A DNA stretch of 64,000 bases. Origin: Amycolatopsis thailandensis (lineage in GTDB: Bacteria > Actinomycetota > Actinomycetes > Mycobacteriales > Pseudonocardiaceae). A program made the position numbers and the translations under genes. The stretch covers positions 1 through 64,000 of the forward strand of contig NZ_NMQT01000030.1 in the NCBI RefSeq assembly GCF_002234405.1. Reading direction: 5' to 3'. Below are positions 44,592 through 53,841 of this stretch, one piece after another. Within the stretch, counting starts at the first letter, position 1. Each line of letters starts with the position of its first letter. The notes beneath the pieces were generated by a model that worked only from the letters and a program-made list of their open reading frames with translations, made no database searches and was not told where the DNA came from.

Positions 44592-45413
44592 ATGACGATG
44601 AGCGTCGAAATGGGCGAAGCGATCGAAGGCGTGGCGGCGGGAGTCCCGTTCGTGGCTTTGCCGCCGTCGGACCTGGAGCGCCCGGCGCCGCTGGTGCTGA
44701 CCTGGCACTTGCTGGGCGCGCCGTTCAGCGAGGCGGCCATGGCGGCGGCGCTGCCGATGCGGGAACTGCGCGCGTGGCGAGTGCACCTCGGGTTGCCGCT
44801 GACCGGGAAACGTTTCCCTGAGGGCGGTTTCGAGGGCTTCTTCCGCCTTGCGAGCGAGGACAACGTGCTCAACGTCGTCGAACCACTCACCAGGCAGGTC
44901 GAAGCCGAATTCCCGGCGGCGGTGGCGGAGCTGTGCTCCCGCCTGTCCATTGAGGACGGTCCGGTCGGGCTGGTTGGCGGGTCGCAGGGCGGTGCCGTCG
45001 CGTTGCAGATGCTGACCCACGCCGAGATCCCGGTGGCCGCGGCCGCGCTGGTGAACCCGGTGACCCAGCTGGCGCCGGTGATCGCGGCGAACGAGCGGGT
45101 CTACGACGTCACCTATCACTGGTCGGACCGGTCCCGCGCGGTCGCGGACGAGTACGACTACGTGCGGCGGGCCGACGAACTGACCGCGCCGGTGCTGCTC
45201 GTCATCGGCGAGGAGGACGACGTCTCGATCACCGAACCGGCGGCCGCGCTGCACAAGGCGCTGGGGGAGGGGCGATCCGAGCTCGTGACGATCCCGGGGA
45301 TGGCGCACGAGTTCGCCGAGGCGCCCGGCCTCGAACCCGCTCCGCAGACGGAACACGCGAAGCTGGTCGACGCCGAGCTCACGCGCTGGTTCGCCCGGCA
45401 CCTAGCTGTCTGA
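44592..45413 (+). CDS. Alpha/beta hydrolase
   Basis: A 273-residue hydrolase with the nucleophile elbow GLVGGSQGGAVAL, the acid region LLVIGEEDDVSI and the His region IPGMAHEFAEAPG. Substrate unknown; the opening PLVLTWHLLGAPFSE suggests a peptidase- or esterase-like member. GGGAGAAC precedes the ATG. Its end overlaps the convergent LysR gene by 35 bases. Confidence 0.85.
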   Translation: MTMSVEMGEAIEGVAAGVPFVALPPSDLERPAPLVLTWHLLGAPFSEAAMAAALPMRELRAWRVHLGLPLTGKRFPEGGFEGFFRLASEDNVLNVVEPLTRQVEAEFPAAVAELCSRLSIEDGPVGLVGGSQGGAVALQMLTHAEIPVAAAALVNPVTQLAPVIAANERVYDVTYHWSDRSRAVADEYDYVRRADELTAPVLLVIGEEDDVSITEPAAALHKALGEGRSELVTIPGMAHEFAEAPGLEPAPQTEHAKLVDAELTRWFARHLAV

Positions 45414-46347
45414 GGTCGTCGTCCGGCAGCCAGGATCGTTCGGGATCGTAGGCGCACCAACCTTCTTCGTGGCCGGTCCGGCCCAGTAGCGCCAGCAGGC
45501 GCCGCAGGGCCGGGCCTTCGCCGCGCCGCCACACGACCGACCACGGGAACAGCGGCGACGGTTCGAAAGGCAGGACCCGCAGGTTGAGATCGGAAGCGAG
45601 GTCCATGTCGGCGCCGGCGAGGGTGACCCGCTGCTTCCCGTAACGGGTCTGTTCCAGGGTGTGCCTGAGGTCGTAACTGACCCCGGAGTCGTCGATCGGG
45701 ACGGCGAATTCTTTGCATAGGCGTTGCAAATAAGAAAGCCATTCGACCGGACCGCCCAATTGCGGAATCCAGATGCCGTCACCCCGGAGATCGGACAATT
45801 TCAGGACATCGCTGCCCGCCAGCGGATGCTCCGGCGCGAGGAGGGCGACCAGCGGTTCGAGCCGGACGAGGCGATGTTCGAGTTCCGGCGGCACCTCGCG
45901 GCCGAGGTCCGCGACGCGGCCGAACGCGAGGTCGATCTCACCGCGGACCAGCGGGTCCAGAGCGTTGACGAGCCCCCGACCTGCGACGCGTTCTACGGCG
46001 AGGTCCGGATCCCGCTGCGCGACGCGGCGCAGCATGTACATGGGGGCGAGGCGCGGGTCGATGACGTCGAGGCGGGGCGGCCGGTCCTGAAGTCCCATCG
46101 CGGCGACGGCGGCGTCCGCCGCGCGGATCAGCTCGCGCGCGTGCGGGAGGAAGCGGTCGCCGTCGGGGGTCAGCTCGACGGACCGGTTGGTGCGGCGGAA
46201 GAGCTGGACCGACAAGGCGTCCTCGAGCTTGCGGATCCGCTTCGACAGCGCTTGTTGCGTCAGGTAGAGGGATTCTGCCGCGCGACCGAAATGGCCGTGG
46301 TCGGCGGTCGCGACGAACGCCCGCACCTGAGCCGTGTCGAGATCCAC
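45379..46347 (-). CDS. LysR-family transcriptional regulator
   Basis: A 322-residue regulator from GTG 46347 (a TTG 9 bases earlier is the alternative): VDLDTAQVRAFVATADHGHFG, recognition helix LTQQALSKRIRKLEDAL. No clear ribosome site decides the start. It is convergent with the hydrolase gene, so regulation of that gene is possible but not implied by layout. Three hairpins lie upstream. Confidence 0.88.
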   Translation of the reverse strand: MDLDTAQVRAFVATADHGHFGRAAESLYLTQQALSKRIRKLEDALSVQLFRRTNRSVELTPDGDRFLPHARELIRAADAAVAAMGLQDRPPRLDVIDPRLAPMYMLRRVAQRDPDLAVERVAGRGLVNALDPLVRGEIDLAFGRVADLGREVPPELEHRLVRLEPLVALLAPEHPLAGSDVLKLSDLRGDGIWIPQLGGPVEWLSYLQRLCKEFAVPIDDSGVSYDLRHTLEQTRYGKQRVTLAGADMDLASDLNLRVLPFEPSPLFPWSVVWRRGEGPALRRLLALLGRTGHEEGWCAYDPERSWLPDDDLRQLGAGRTSA

Positions 46348-46361
46348 GCCGCTCAAGGTAC

Positions 46362-46408
46362 GTGAAGGCCCCCTTCATGTACCTAGGCGCAAGGAAGGGG
46401 GCCTTCAC
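46362..46408. repeat. Hairpin, GTGAAGGCC type, first copy
   Basis: GTGAAGGCCCCCTTC (46362-46376) pairs with GAAGGGGGCCTTCAC (46394-46408) across 17 nt. First of three consecutive hairpins between the hotdog and LysR genes. Confidence 0.85.
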
Positions 46409-46411
46409 ACC

Positions 46412-46458
46412 GTGAAGGCCTCCTTGCCTACCCTCAAGGTAGTGAAGGAGGCCTTCAC
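46412..46458. repeat. Hairpin, GTGAAGGCC type, second copy
   Basis: GTGAAGGCCTCCTT (46412-46425) pairs with AAGGAGGCCTTCAC (46445-46458); the centre holds a smaller TACC/GGTA stem. Same total length (47) as the preceding copy, but a compensated change CCCCC to CTCC in both arms. Confidence 0.85.
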
Positions 46459-46482
46459 GTACTTCAGGTGCAGGTCGCCTAT

Positions 46483-46535
46483 GTCATGAAAGGGTCGTTC
46501 AGGACGAAAAACGTCCTGAACGACCCTTTCATGAC
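46483..46535. repeat. Hairpin, 23-24-bp perfect stem
   Basis: Arms 46483-46506 and 46512-46535 are perfectly complementary. Counting a 23-bp stem leaves a 7-nt loop, GAAAAAC, and a total of 53 nt. The arms differ from the 32008 copy at three inner positions, compensated on both sides. Confidence 0.92.
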
Positions 46536-46556
46536 ACTCCGGAGGGGCCGGACAGC

Positions 46557-46985
46557 TCACGCGCCCGGCGGCCGCTCCCGCACCACGCAAGTCAGCCGCG
46601 CCGTGCACGAGCGGCGGCCCTGGTCGTCGGTCAGCACGATCTCGGCGGTGACGGTCCCGCGCCCGACGTGCACCGGAGTCGCGACACCGGTCACCCGCCC
46701 GGACCGGACCGCCCGATGGTGGGTGCACGAAAGTTCGAGGCCCATCGTCGCCTTGTCGGTGCCGGCGTTGAGCGCGCAGACCATCGAGCCGAGCGCCTCG
46801 GCGACGACGGCGTTCGCCCCGCCGTGGAGGAGACCGTAGGGCTGGAGGTTTCCCTCGACCGGGATGCTGCCCACGACGCGTTCGGGGCCGAATTCGCTGA
46901 TCTCGAGCCCGAGCTTGTCGTTGAGCTGCTGTCCGGCGTAGGCCGGGTCGATCCCGGCGAAGGATTCGAGGGCTTGTTCGGTCAC
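46557..46985 (-). CDS. Hotdog-fold thioesterase (PaaI type)
   Basis: A 142-residue hotdog protein with the signature YGLLHGGANAVVAEALGSM, then MGLELSCTHHRAVRSG and VTAEIVLTDDQGRR. It hydrolyses acyl- or phenylacetyl-CoA-type thioesters. GTG start. It is divergent from polA, a conserved actinobacterial neighbourhood together with the liv operon. Confidence 0.92.
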   Translation of the reverse strand: MTEQALESFAGIDPAYAGQQLNDKLGLEISEFGPERVVGSIPVEGNLQPYGLLHGGANAVVAEALGSMVCALNAGTDKATMGLELSCTHHRAVRSGRVTGVATPVHVGRGTVTAEIVLTDDQGRRSCTARLTCVVRERPPGA

Positions 46986-47191
46986 GCAGAGCTCCTTAAC
47001 ATCGTGAACCCGCGACCGCGATCGCGTCGCCAGGGCGCACGTTCCGAGTTTTTCTCACGTCCTGCCGACAGACGCCCTGCCGCCACGACCGCGGGGCCTT
47101 TGGCCAGGCGGGTTCCTGCGCCGAGGGTGCCGGGCAGCTCCGCCGACATGCCGCAACCGACACGACAGGTAGGACTGTCAGACCCTCACCC

Positions 47192-47197
47192 TAGACT
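47192..47197 (+). promoter_or_regulatory. Leaderless -10 box of polA
   Basis: TAGACT lies exactly 7 nt before the GTG at 47205. This spacing makes the GTG the transcription start, as in leaderless actinobacterial genes, and explains the missing Shine-Dalgarno. Confidence 0.6.
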
Positions 47198-47204
47198 CGC
47201 TCCC

Positions 47205-49949
47205 GTGAGCCCGAGTGAGAACACGACCGTTGCCAACGCCACACCCGCCACCGCACAGGCCGAGCGGCCCAAGCTGCTGCTGATCGACGGCCATTCGATG
47301 GCGTATCGCGCGTTCTTCGCGCTGCCCGCGGAGAACTTCAAGACGAAGACCGGGCAGACGACGAACGCGGTCTTCGGGTTCACCTCGATGCTCATCAACC
47401 TGCTGCGCGACGAGGCGCCGACCCACCTCGCGGTGGCGTTCGACCTCTCCCGCAAGACGTTCCGCTCGGAGACGTACGCGGAGTACAAGGCCAACCGCAG
47501 CGCCACCCCGGACGAGTTCAAGGGCCAGGTCGGCCTGGTCGAGGACGTGCTCAAGGTCCTCGGCATCCCGGCGCTGACCAAGGAGAACTACGAAGCCGAC
47601 GACATCATCGCCACGCTCACGACACAGGCGACCGCCGAAGGCTTCGACGTCCTCATCTGTACGGGCGACCGTGACGCGCTCCAGCTGGTGACAGAGCAGG
47701 TCACCGTGCTGTACCCGAAGCGCGGCGTGTCGGAGATGACCCGGTTCACCCCCGAGGCGGTCGAGGAGAAGTACGGCCTCACCCCGTCGCAGTACCCGGA
47801 CTTCGCCGCCCTGCGTGGCGACCCCTCGGACAACCTGCCCAGCATCCCGGGCGTCGGCGAGAAGACGGCCGCGAAGTGGATCAGGCAGTTCGGGTCGTTC
47901 AACGAGCTGATCGACCGGGTCGACGAGGTCAAGGGCAAGGTCGGCGACGCGCTGCGCGAGCACCTCGGCGCGGTCATGCTGAACCGTCAGCTCACCGAGC
48001 TGATCCGCGACGTCGAGCTGGAGCTCGGCCCGACAGGCCTGGAGCTGCGCCCCTGGGATCGCGAGGCCGTCCACGCGCTGTTCGACGAGCTGGAGTTCCG
48101 GGTCCTGCGTGACCGGCTGTTCGCCACCTTGCAGAGCGCGGAGCCCGAGGCCGAGGAGGGTTTCGAGGTCAGCGGCGCGAAGCTCGCTCCGGGCGCCCTC
48201 ACGGAATGGCTGTCCGCGCACACCGGCCAGGACGCGCCGGTCGGTCTGGCGTTCCGCACCACCGGGGCTTCGGTGCGCTCCGACCTGAAGGCCATCACCT
48301 TCGCGGCGGCGGACGGCGAAGGCGCGTATGTCGACGTCACGACAATGGACGCCGAGGACGACAAGGCGCTCACGGCCTGGCTCGCCGACGCGAAGATCCA
48401 GAAGATCGGTCACGAGCTCAAGGTCGCCCTGCACGCCGTCCAGGCGCGGGGCTGGGCGTTCGCCGGCCTCGTCATGGACACCGCGCTCGCGGCGTACCTG
48501 GTCCGCCCGGGCCAGCGCACGTTCGAGCTCGACGACCTGGCCCTGCGGTACCTGCACCGCGAGCTGCGGTCCGAGGCCGACACCGGGGACGGGCAGCTTT
48601 CGCTGCTCGACGGTGGCGGCGCCGAGGACCTGGAGCAGAAGGAGATCCAGGCCGAGCTGGTCAAGGCCCGCGCGGTCGCCGAGCTGGCCGGCGCGCTGAC
48701 CAAGGAGCTCGAAGAACTCGGCGGCGCGCAGCTGCTCGTCGAGCTGGAGCTGCCGCTGTTGCAGGTGATCACCGGACTCGAAGCGGCGGGCATCGCGGTC
48801 GACATCGAGCACTTGACGGATCTGGAAGCGCATTACCTCGGCCGGGTCACCCAGGCCGCGGACGAGGCGTACGCGGTCATCGGCAAGCAGGTCAACCTCG
48901 GTTCGCCGAAGCAGCTCCAGGTGATCCTGTTCGACGAGCTCGGCATGCCGAAGACCAAGCGCACCAAGACCGGCTACACCACCGACGCCGAGGCGTTGCA
49001 GAGCCTGTTCGAGAAGACCGAGCACCCGTTCCTGCAGCACCTGCTGGAGCACCGGGACGCGACCAGGCTGCGCACCACGGTCGAGGGCCTGATCAAGGCG
49101 GTCGCCGACGACGGCCGCATCCACACCACGCTGCTGCAGACGATCGCCGCCACCGGGCGGCTGTCCTCGATCGACCCGAACCTCCAGAACATCCCCATCC
49201 GCACCGAGGAAGGCCGCCGCATCCGCGACGCGTTCGTCGTCGGCGACGGGTACGCCGAGCTGATGACGGCGGACTACAGCCAGATCGAAATGCGGATCAT
49301 GGCGCACCTCTCGCAGGACGAAGGGCTGATCCAGGCCTTCAACAGCGGCGAGGATCTTCACACGTTCGTGGCGTCCCGCGCGTTCTCGCTGCCGCCGGAG
49401 GAGATCACGCCGGAACTGCGGTTCCGGGTCAAGGCGATGTCGTACGGCCTGGCGTACGGCCTTTCGGCGTACGGGCTTTCGCAGCAGCTGCGGATCTCGA
49501 CCGAAGAGGCCAAGGAGCAGATGGAGGCGTATTTCTCCCGCTTCGGCGGCGTGCGCGATTACCTCCATTCGGTCGTGGGCGACGCGGCCAAGGTCGGTTA
49601 CACCGAAACGATCTTCGGCCGCCGCCGCTACCTGCCGGATCTCAACAGCGACAATCGCCAGCGCCGTGAAATGGCCGAGCGGATGGCGCTCAACGCCCCC
49701 ATCCAGGGCAGCGCGGCGGACATCATCAAGGTCGCCATGCTCAACGTGCACAAGGCGCTGACCGAAGCGAAGCTGAAGAGCCGCGTGCTGCTCCAGGTCC
49801 ACGACGAACTCGTCCTCGAGGTCGCCGAAGGCGAGCGCGAGCAGCTGGAAGCGTTGGTGCGTCAGGGAATGGGCTCGGCATACGAGCTCGCCGTGCCGCT
49901 GGAGGTCTCGGTCGGCTACGGCCGGTCCTGGAACGACGCCGCACATTAG
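47205..49949 (+). CDS. polA: DNA polymerase I
   Basis: A 914-residue family A polymerase for Okazaki-fragment processing and repair. The 5' nuclease domain (about 20-300) has LLLIDGHSMAYRAFFALP and LRGDPSDNLPSIPGVGEKTA. The middle domain has lost the proofreading Asp-x-Glu (FRTTGAS in its place), as is normal in actinobacteria. The polymerase domain has motif A TADYSQIEMR, motif B RFRVKAMSYGLAYG and motif C LQVHDELVLE. The GTG is chosen by the leaderless -10 box and agrees with the usual N-terminus. Confidence 0.96.
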   Translation: MSPSENTTVANATPATAQAERPKLLLIDGHSMAYRAFFALPAENFKTKTGQTTNAVFGFTSMLINLLRDEAPTHLAVAFDLSRKTFRSETYAEYKANRSATPDEFKGQVGLVEDVLKVLGIPALTKENYEADDIIATLTTQATAEGFDVLICTGDRDALQLVTEQVTVLYPKRGVSEMTRFTPEAVEEKYGLTPSQYPDFAALRGDPSDNLPSIPGVGEKTAAKWIRQFGSFNELIDRVDEVKGKVGDALREHLGAVMLNRQLTELIRDVELELGPTGLELRPWDREAVHALFDELEFRVLRDRLFATLQSAEPEAEEGFEVSGAKLAPGALTEWLSAHTGQDAPVGLAFRTTGASVRSDLKAITFAAADGEGAYVDVTTMDAEDDKALTAWLADAKIQKIGHELKVALHAVQARGWAFAGLVMDTALAAYLVRPGQRTFELDDLALRYLHRELRSEADTGDGQLSLLDGGGAEDLEQKEIQAELVKARAVAELAGALTKELEELGGAQLLVELELPLLQVITGLEAAGIAVDIEHLTDLEAHYLGRVTQAADEAYAVIGKQVNLGSPKQLQVILFDELGMPKTKRTKTGYTTDAEALQSLFEKTEHPFLQHLLEHRDATRLRTTVEGLIKAVADDGRIHTTLLQTIAATGRLSSIDPNLQNIPIRTEEGRRIRDAFVVGDGYAELMTADYSQIEMRIMAHLSQDEGLIQAFNSGEDLHTFVASRAFSLPPEEITPELRFRVKAMSYGLAYGLSAYGLSQQLRISTEEAKEQMEAYFSRFGGVRDYLHSVVGDAAKVGYTETIFGRRRYLPDLNSDNRQRREMAERMALNAPIQGSAADIIKVAMLNVHKALTEAKLKSRVLLQVHDELVLEVAEGEREQLEALVRQGMGSAYELAVPLEVSVGYGRSWNDAAH

Positions 49950-49964
49950 AGCCCGCATTAGGCC

Positions 49965-50008
49965 TCGTGAGTGGTAATGCCGGTGAGAACCGTCATTGCC
50001 ACTCACGA
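49965..50008. terminator. Hairpin after polA
   Basis: Arms 49965-49985 and 49988-50008 pair with three mismatches around AG. The sequence shares CGTGAGTGG, the AG centre and AACCGTC with the hairpin at 35343-35384. It ends only 4 bases before the -10 box of the next gene. Confidence 0.8.
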
Positions 50009-50012
50009 TGGG

Positions 50013-50018
50013 TAGGGT
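50013..50018 (+). promoter_or_regulatory. Leaderless -10 box of the protease-kinase operon
   Basis: TAGGGT stands 7 nt before the GTG at 50026, indicating a leaderless transcript. It supports this GTG over the in-frame ATG at 50008, which lies at the hairpin's end. Confidence 0.55.
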
Positions 50019-50025
50019 CTTTCGG

Positions 50026-51630
50026 GTGACTTCCGAGCGCAGACGCTGGCGGGTGCGGCTGCGCGATCACCGTGGGCGGATCCTGGGCGCCGGGACCATG
50101 CTCGACGGCGAACACCTCCTCACCTGCGCTCACGTGATCGAAGGCCACGACGAAATCGCGGTGGATTTCGTGGCCCTTCCCGGTGTCGAATCCGGAATCG
50201 CGAAAATCGTCGCGCAGGCCGCGCCCATCGGTGACGACGGCGGGGACGTCGCGCTGCTCCGGTTGCGTGATCCCGAAGAACAGATCACCGGTGCGCCGCT
50301 CCACCGGACGGCCCTCGAAGACGGCCGGCATGTGCGCGCGTACGGCTTTCCCTGCGGCTCGGACGGAATGTGGTCGCTGGCGACCGTCGTCGGGGACGGC
50401 GGGCACGGTCTGGAGCGCGTCCAGCTGCACCGGAGCCCCGACGCCGAGCCGATCACCCACGGCTTCAGCGGTTCCGCGGTGATCGCCGACGAGACCGGTC
50501 ACGTCGTCGGCATGGTCGCGACCCGGTACGCGACCGAGGCGGCCCGGGTGTCCTGGATGATCCCGGTCGAGACCATGCTCGGCTACCTGCCGGAACTGCG
50601 CCGCTGGGCTCACGGCAGCCCGGCGATCGACCCGAGTTTCGTCCAGCGTCCGGAACCACCCGCGATCGACGTGCTCTTCGCCCGCGATTTCGCGCGCTGG
50701 CTCGGCGGGCACGGCCGGTCGGACGTCCGGGTGATCATCATGGGCGAGGACGATTCGGCCGTCGCCGCCTCGTTGCGCCGCGCGGTCGTCCTCGGCGACC
50801 GCGAACACGGCGCGGGACGGAGCGTGTCCGGGCCGACGGTCCCGCCGGTGGGCAGTGTCGTGCTCGCCGTCGACGCGGTCGGCAAGACCGCCGACGCGGT
50901 CCGCCGTCGCATCTCCGACCGGCTCGACGTCGCCGCGGACTCGCCCGCGGGCCGTCACGGGTCAGGCCGCACCGTCGTCGTCTACGGGGTCGACGAGTCG
51001 GCCGAACCCGACGAGCTCGTCGGCGAGGTGCTCGTGCCGCTGGCCCAGCGCGCGCAAGAACTCGGGCTGCGGCTCGCGCTGGCCTTCCGCGAGGAGACCT
51101 CGCCGGGGGTCAGCGTGGTCCGGTCGAGCACCGACGTCCTGTGGGCCGGAGCGGACGACGTCGAGGGCCGTTTCGCCCTGCTGGAAACCCGGCTGGCCGA
51201 ACTCGAACGGCTGGAGAAGGACAACCTGGGCGACGCGCCCCGCTTTTCCGGCGCTCCGCACGTCCATCCCCGGGCGCGGCGGTTGCGAGGAGCCTTGACG
51301 CAGGTGCGTTCGGCGGAGCGGGACGGCGAAACCGAATGGGTGAAAAGGCAGCTTCCGGTCTGCGAACGAGCCGTGGCGAAAACCGTCGAGCGTGCCCGGG
51401 ACCTGCGCCGTCTCCTCGACGAGAACCTCGCCCGGCGCGCGGAACTGCGTGCCCGGCTCGACGCCTACGGGGAGATGGCCCGTAACAGCGGCCTCGTCGA
51501 AGACGTCGAACTGGATGCCGCCTACGCGCCCGCCTGGCGGTTGCTCTTCGAAGGACCGTGCGACCTCGCGGCCGCGACGGCCGCCGTCGAGCGGTACGCG
51601 GAAACCGTACGGAAACGGATCGACGGATGA
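50026..51630 (+). CDS. Trypsin-like serine protease with C-terminal helical domain
   Basis: A 534-residue protein. Residues about 8-200 are a chymotrypsin-fold protease with the full triad: LLTCAHVIEG (His36), GGDVALLRL (Asp74) and HGFSGSAV (Ser148). There is no signal peptide, so it is cytoplasmic, as in regulated conflict-system proteases. A middle alpha/beta region (VRVIIMGEDDSAVAASL, GRTVVVYGVDESAEP) and a long coiled-coil-like region (ARDLRRLLDENLARRAELRA) follow; I do not recognise either as a named domain. It is first in the six-gene operon and overlaps the kinase gene by ATGA. Likely a regulated effector or processing protease (inference). Confidence 0.85.
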   Translation: MTSERRRWRVRLRDHRGRILGAGTMLDGEHLLTCAHVIEGHDEIAVDFVALPGVESGIAKIVAQAAPIGDDGGDVALLRLRDPEEQITGAPLHRTALEDGRHVRAYGFPCGSDGMWSLATVVGDGGHGLERVQLHRSPDAEPITHGFSGSAVIADETGHVVGMVATRYATEAARVSWMIPVETMLGYLPELRRWAHGSPAIDPSFVQRPEPPAIDVLFARDFARWLGGHGRSDVRVIIMGEDDSAVAASLRRAVVLGDREHGAGRSVSGPTVPPVGSVVLAVDAVGKTADAVRRRISDRLDVAADSPAGRHGSGRTVVVYGVDESAEPDELVGEVLVPLAQRAQELGLRLALAFREETSPGVSVVRSSTDVLWAGADDVEGRFALLETRLAELERLEKDNLGDAPRFSGAPHVHPRARRLRGALTQVRSAERDGETEWVKRQLPVCERAVAKTVERARDLRRLLDENLARRAELRARLDAYGEMARNSGLVEDVELDAAYAPAWRLLFEGPCDLAAATAAVERYAETVRKRIDG

Positions 51631-53831
51631 CGGCCTGCGGACGGAACGGCTGCCCCGGCGCGCTCGGCAAGACCGGCTTCTGCGAGATCTGCGGGCTGCC
51701 GCCCGGAACCCCGGAAGAACCGACGCTGGTGATCCCCGGCCCGGACGAGCCGACCAGGATCACCGGCACGGTGGTCACCCGGTCCCAGCAGATCGCGGAC
51801 GACCGGGTCCCGCTGCCTGCCGTCGAGCTCCCCGGCGTCGCCGGCCGCCTGCTGACCGAGCCGTACGTCCCGGAGGAGGAACGGTTCTGCGGCAAGCACG
51901 GCTGCGCCACCCCGGTCGGCCGTTCGGTCGGCGGTGGATCCGCGCCCGCCGAGGGATTCTGCCCCGTCTGCCGGACACCGTTCTCGTTCACGCCCAAGCT
52001 CGCGGCCGGTGACGTGGTCGACGGCCGCTATCACGTGCTCGGCTGCGTCGCCCGCGGCGGACTCGGATTCGTCTACCTGGCGACGGACTCCGGACTCGGC
52101 GGCCGCCACGTCGCGCTCAAGGGCCTGATCAACACGAACAACACCGCCGCCGTGCGGATCGCGGAGACCGAAAGCCAGGTGCTCACCGCGCTGGAGCATC
52201 CGAACATCGTCCGGATCTTCGACGTGGTCGAGCACGAGGAATTCCGGTACATCGTCATGGAGTTCGTCGACGGGCTTTCCCTGCGGGAGATCAAGAACCG
52301 CGGCCGGGCCGGGCTGGACTCCAGCGAAGGACGGCTGCTGGTCGAGCACGTCGTCGCGTACGGACGCGAGATCCTGACCGCGCTCGACTACCTGCACGGC
52401 GAGGGCCTGCTGTACTGCGACATGAAGCCGGACAACGTGATCCGCGGCGAGAAGCGGATCAAACTCATCGATTTCGGCGCCATCCGCAAGATCGCCGACG
52501 ACGAAAGCCCGCTCGTCGGAACCGAGCACTACCAGGTGTCCCCGCGGGAACGCGCGAAACACGGGCTCACCGTCCGGTCCGACATCCACACCGTCGGCGT
52601 GACGTTGCGGGAACTCTTCCAGGCCAGCGACGGCTGGTCGGTCACCACCGACGCGCGTGGCGTCCGGTTCGGCATCGAGTCCTTCCTCCGTGTCCTCGAC
52701 CGCGCGACCGCCGGGTTCGACCAGCGATTCGCGAGCGCGCGCGAGATGCTGGTCCAGCTCGACGGCGTGCTCGACGAGATCCTTTCCTTGCGGGACAAGC
52801 AGTCCCGGCCCTCCGGATCGACGCTGTTCACCGAAGGGGCGGTCCTGCTCGACGCGGGGCTCGGCCAGGCGCCGCCGCTGGAGCACTGGACACGAGGGAC
52901 TCCGGTCTCGCTCGGAGCGCGCCCGGCCGCCGCGGAGATCGCCGTCGGCCTGCCGTTGCCGCGCGAGGATCCGGAGGATCCGCAGGCGAACTTCCTCCGC
53001 GCCGTCCGCGCTCCCGACGCGGCCCGGTTGCTGAAGAAGCTCGACAGGGTGTCCGGTTCGGTCGAGGTCGAGTTCCGCCGGTGCCGGGCGCGGCTGGAAC
53101 TCGGGGCGACCGTCGAAGGCGCGTTGGCGGTGGCGGAGGCCGAACGGCTCCTCGGCGACCGTGCCGCTCACGACTGGCGGGTGGCGTGGCATCGGGGCCT
53201 GCTCGCGCTCGGAGCGGGTGATTTCGCCGCGGCCAAGGAGAAGTTCACCGCCGTGTACCGGGACATCCCCGGTGAGGAACCGCCGAAACTCGCGCTGGGC
53301 CTGTGCGAGGAGCATCTCAACGGAGCGGCCGCCGCCGAGCGGTACTACGACGCTCTGTGGGTGCGCGACAGGTCCCAGGTCAGCGCGGCGTTCGGGCTCG
53401 CGCGGGTCCGGTTGCTGCGTGGCGACCGCGCCGCCGCCGTCGCGATCCTCGACCAGGTCCCGGAATTCTCGCGTTACGACGAGGCCGCGCGGATCGCCGG
53501 GGTGCGGGTGCTGTCCGCGCCGATGCCCGGGACCGGTGATCTCCCGGCCTCGGCCGAACTCGACGACGCCGTGGTCCGGCTGACCGCCTTGGACCTCGAC
53601 GGAGACGCCCTCGACAGACTGGTGACGGCGGTGCGCGAGACCGGGCTCGCCGGGGTGCTCCTCGGGCAGGACGGGATCACCGACGGCGAGATCCTGCGCG
53701 CGGACGAGACGGGCGCCCGCACGGTGCTGGACAAGTCGTACCGGCGGCTCGCCCATCACGCGCCCGCGCCGGGACCGCACGACGTCCTGATCGATCTCGC
53801 GAATTCGGTGAGACCGGTGACGCTTGTGTGA
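51627..53831 (+). CDS. PknG-like serine/threonine kinase with zinc knuckles and TPR
   Basis: A 734-residue cytoplasmic kinase. Two N-terminal zinc-binding Cys clusters come first (Cys4/9/19/22 and Cys88/93/112/115). The kinase domain has the Gly loop ARGGLGFVYLA (near 142-152), the Lys in HVALKG (165), the catalytic YCDMKPDN (Asp265) and LIDFGAIRK (DFG at 282). The HRD His-Arg is replaced by Tyr-Cys, much as in PknG. A TPR region fills the C-terminal 300 residues. This zinc-kinase-TPR order is that of mycobacterial PknG, which senses amino acids together with GlnX and GlnH. Here GlnX- and GlnH-like genes follow two places downstream. Confidence 0.92.
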   Translation: MTACGRNGCPGALGKTGFCEICGLPPGTPEEPTLVIPGPDEPTRITGTVVTRSQQIADDRVPLPAVELPGVAGRLLTEPYVPEEERFCGKHGCATPVGRSVGGGSAPAEGFCPVCRTPFSFTPKLAAGDVVDGRYHVLGCVARGGLGFVYLATDSGLGGRHVALKGLINTNNTAAVRIAETESQVLTALEHPNIVRIFDVVEHEEFRYIVMEFVDGLSLREIKNRGRAGLDSSEGRLLVEHVVAYGREILTALDYLHGEGLLYCDMKPDNVIRGEKRIKLIDFGAIRKIADDESPLVGTEHYQVSPRERAKHGLTVRSDIHTVGVTLRELFQASDGWSVTTDARGVRFGIESFLRVLDRATAGFDQRFASAREMLVQLDGVLDEILSLRDKQSRPSGSTLFTEGAVLLDAGLGQAPPLEHWTRGTPVSLGARPAAAEIAVGLPLPREDPEDPQANFLRAVRAPDAARLLKKLDRVSGSVEVEFRRCRARLELGATVEGALAVAEAERLLGDRAAHDWRVAWHRGLLALGAGDFAAAKEKFTAVYRDIPGEEPPKLALGLCEEHLNGAAAAERYYDALWVRDRSQVSAAFGLARVRLLRGDRAAAVAILDQVPEFSRYDEAARIAGVRVLSAPMPGTGDLPASAELDDAVVRLTALDLDGDALDRLVTAVRETGLAGVLLGQDGITDGEILRADETGARTVLDKSYRRLAHHAPAPGPHDVLIDLANSVRPVTLV

Positions 53832-53841
53832 AGGGGGATCG

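Noticed and set aside
47178..50006. A 942-codon open frame opposite polA
   Set aside because: Shadow of a high-GC gene; no recognisable motif, and polA motifs A, B and C are all on the plus strand.
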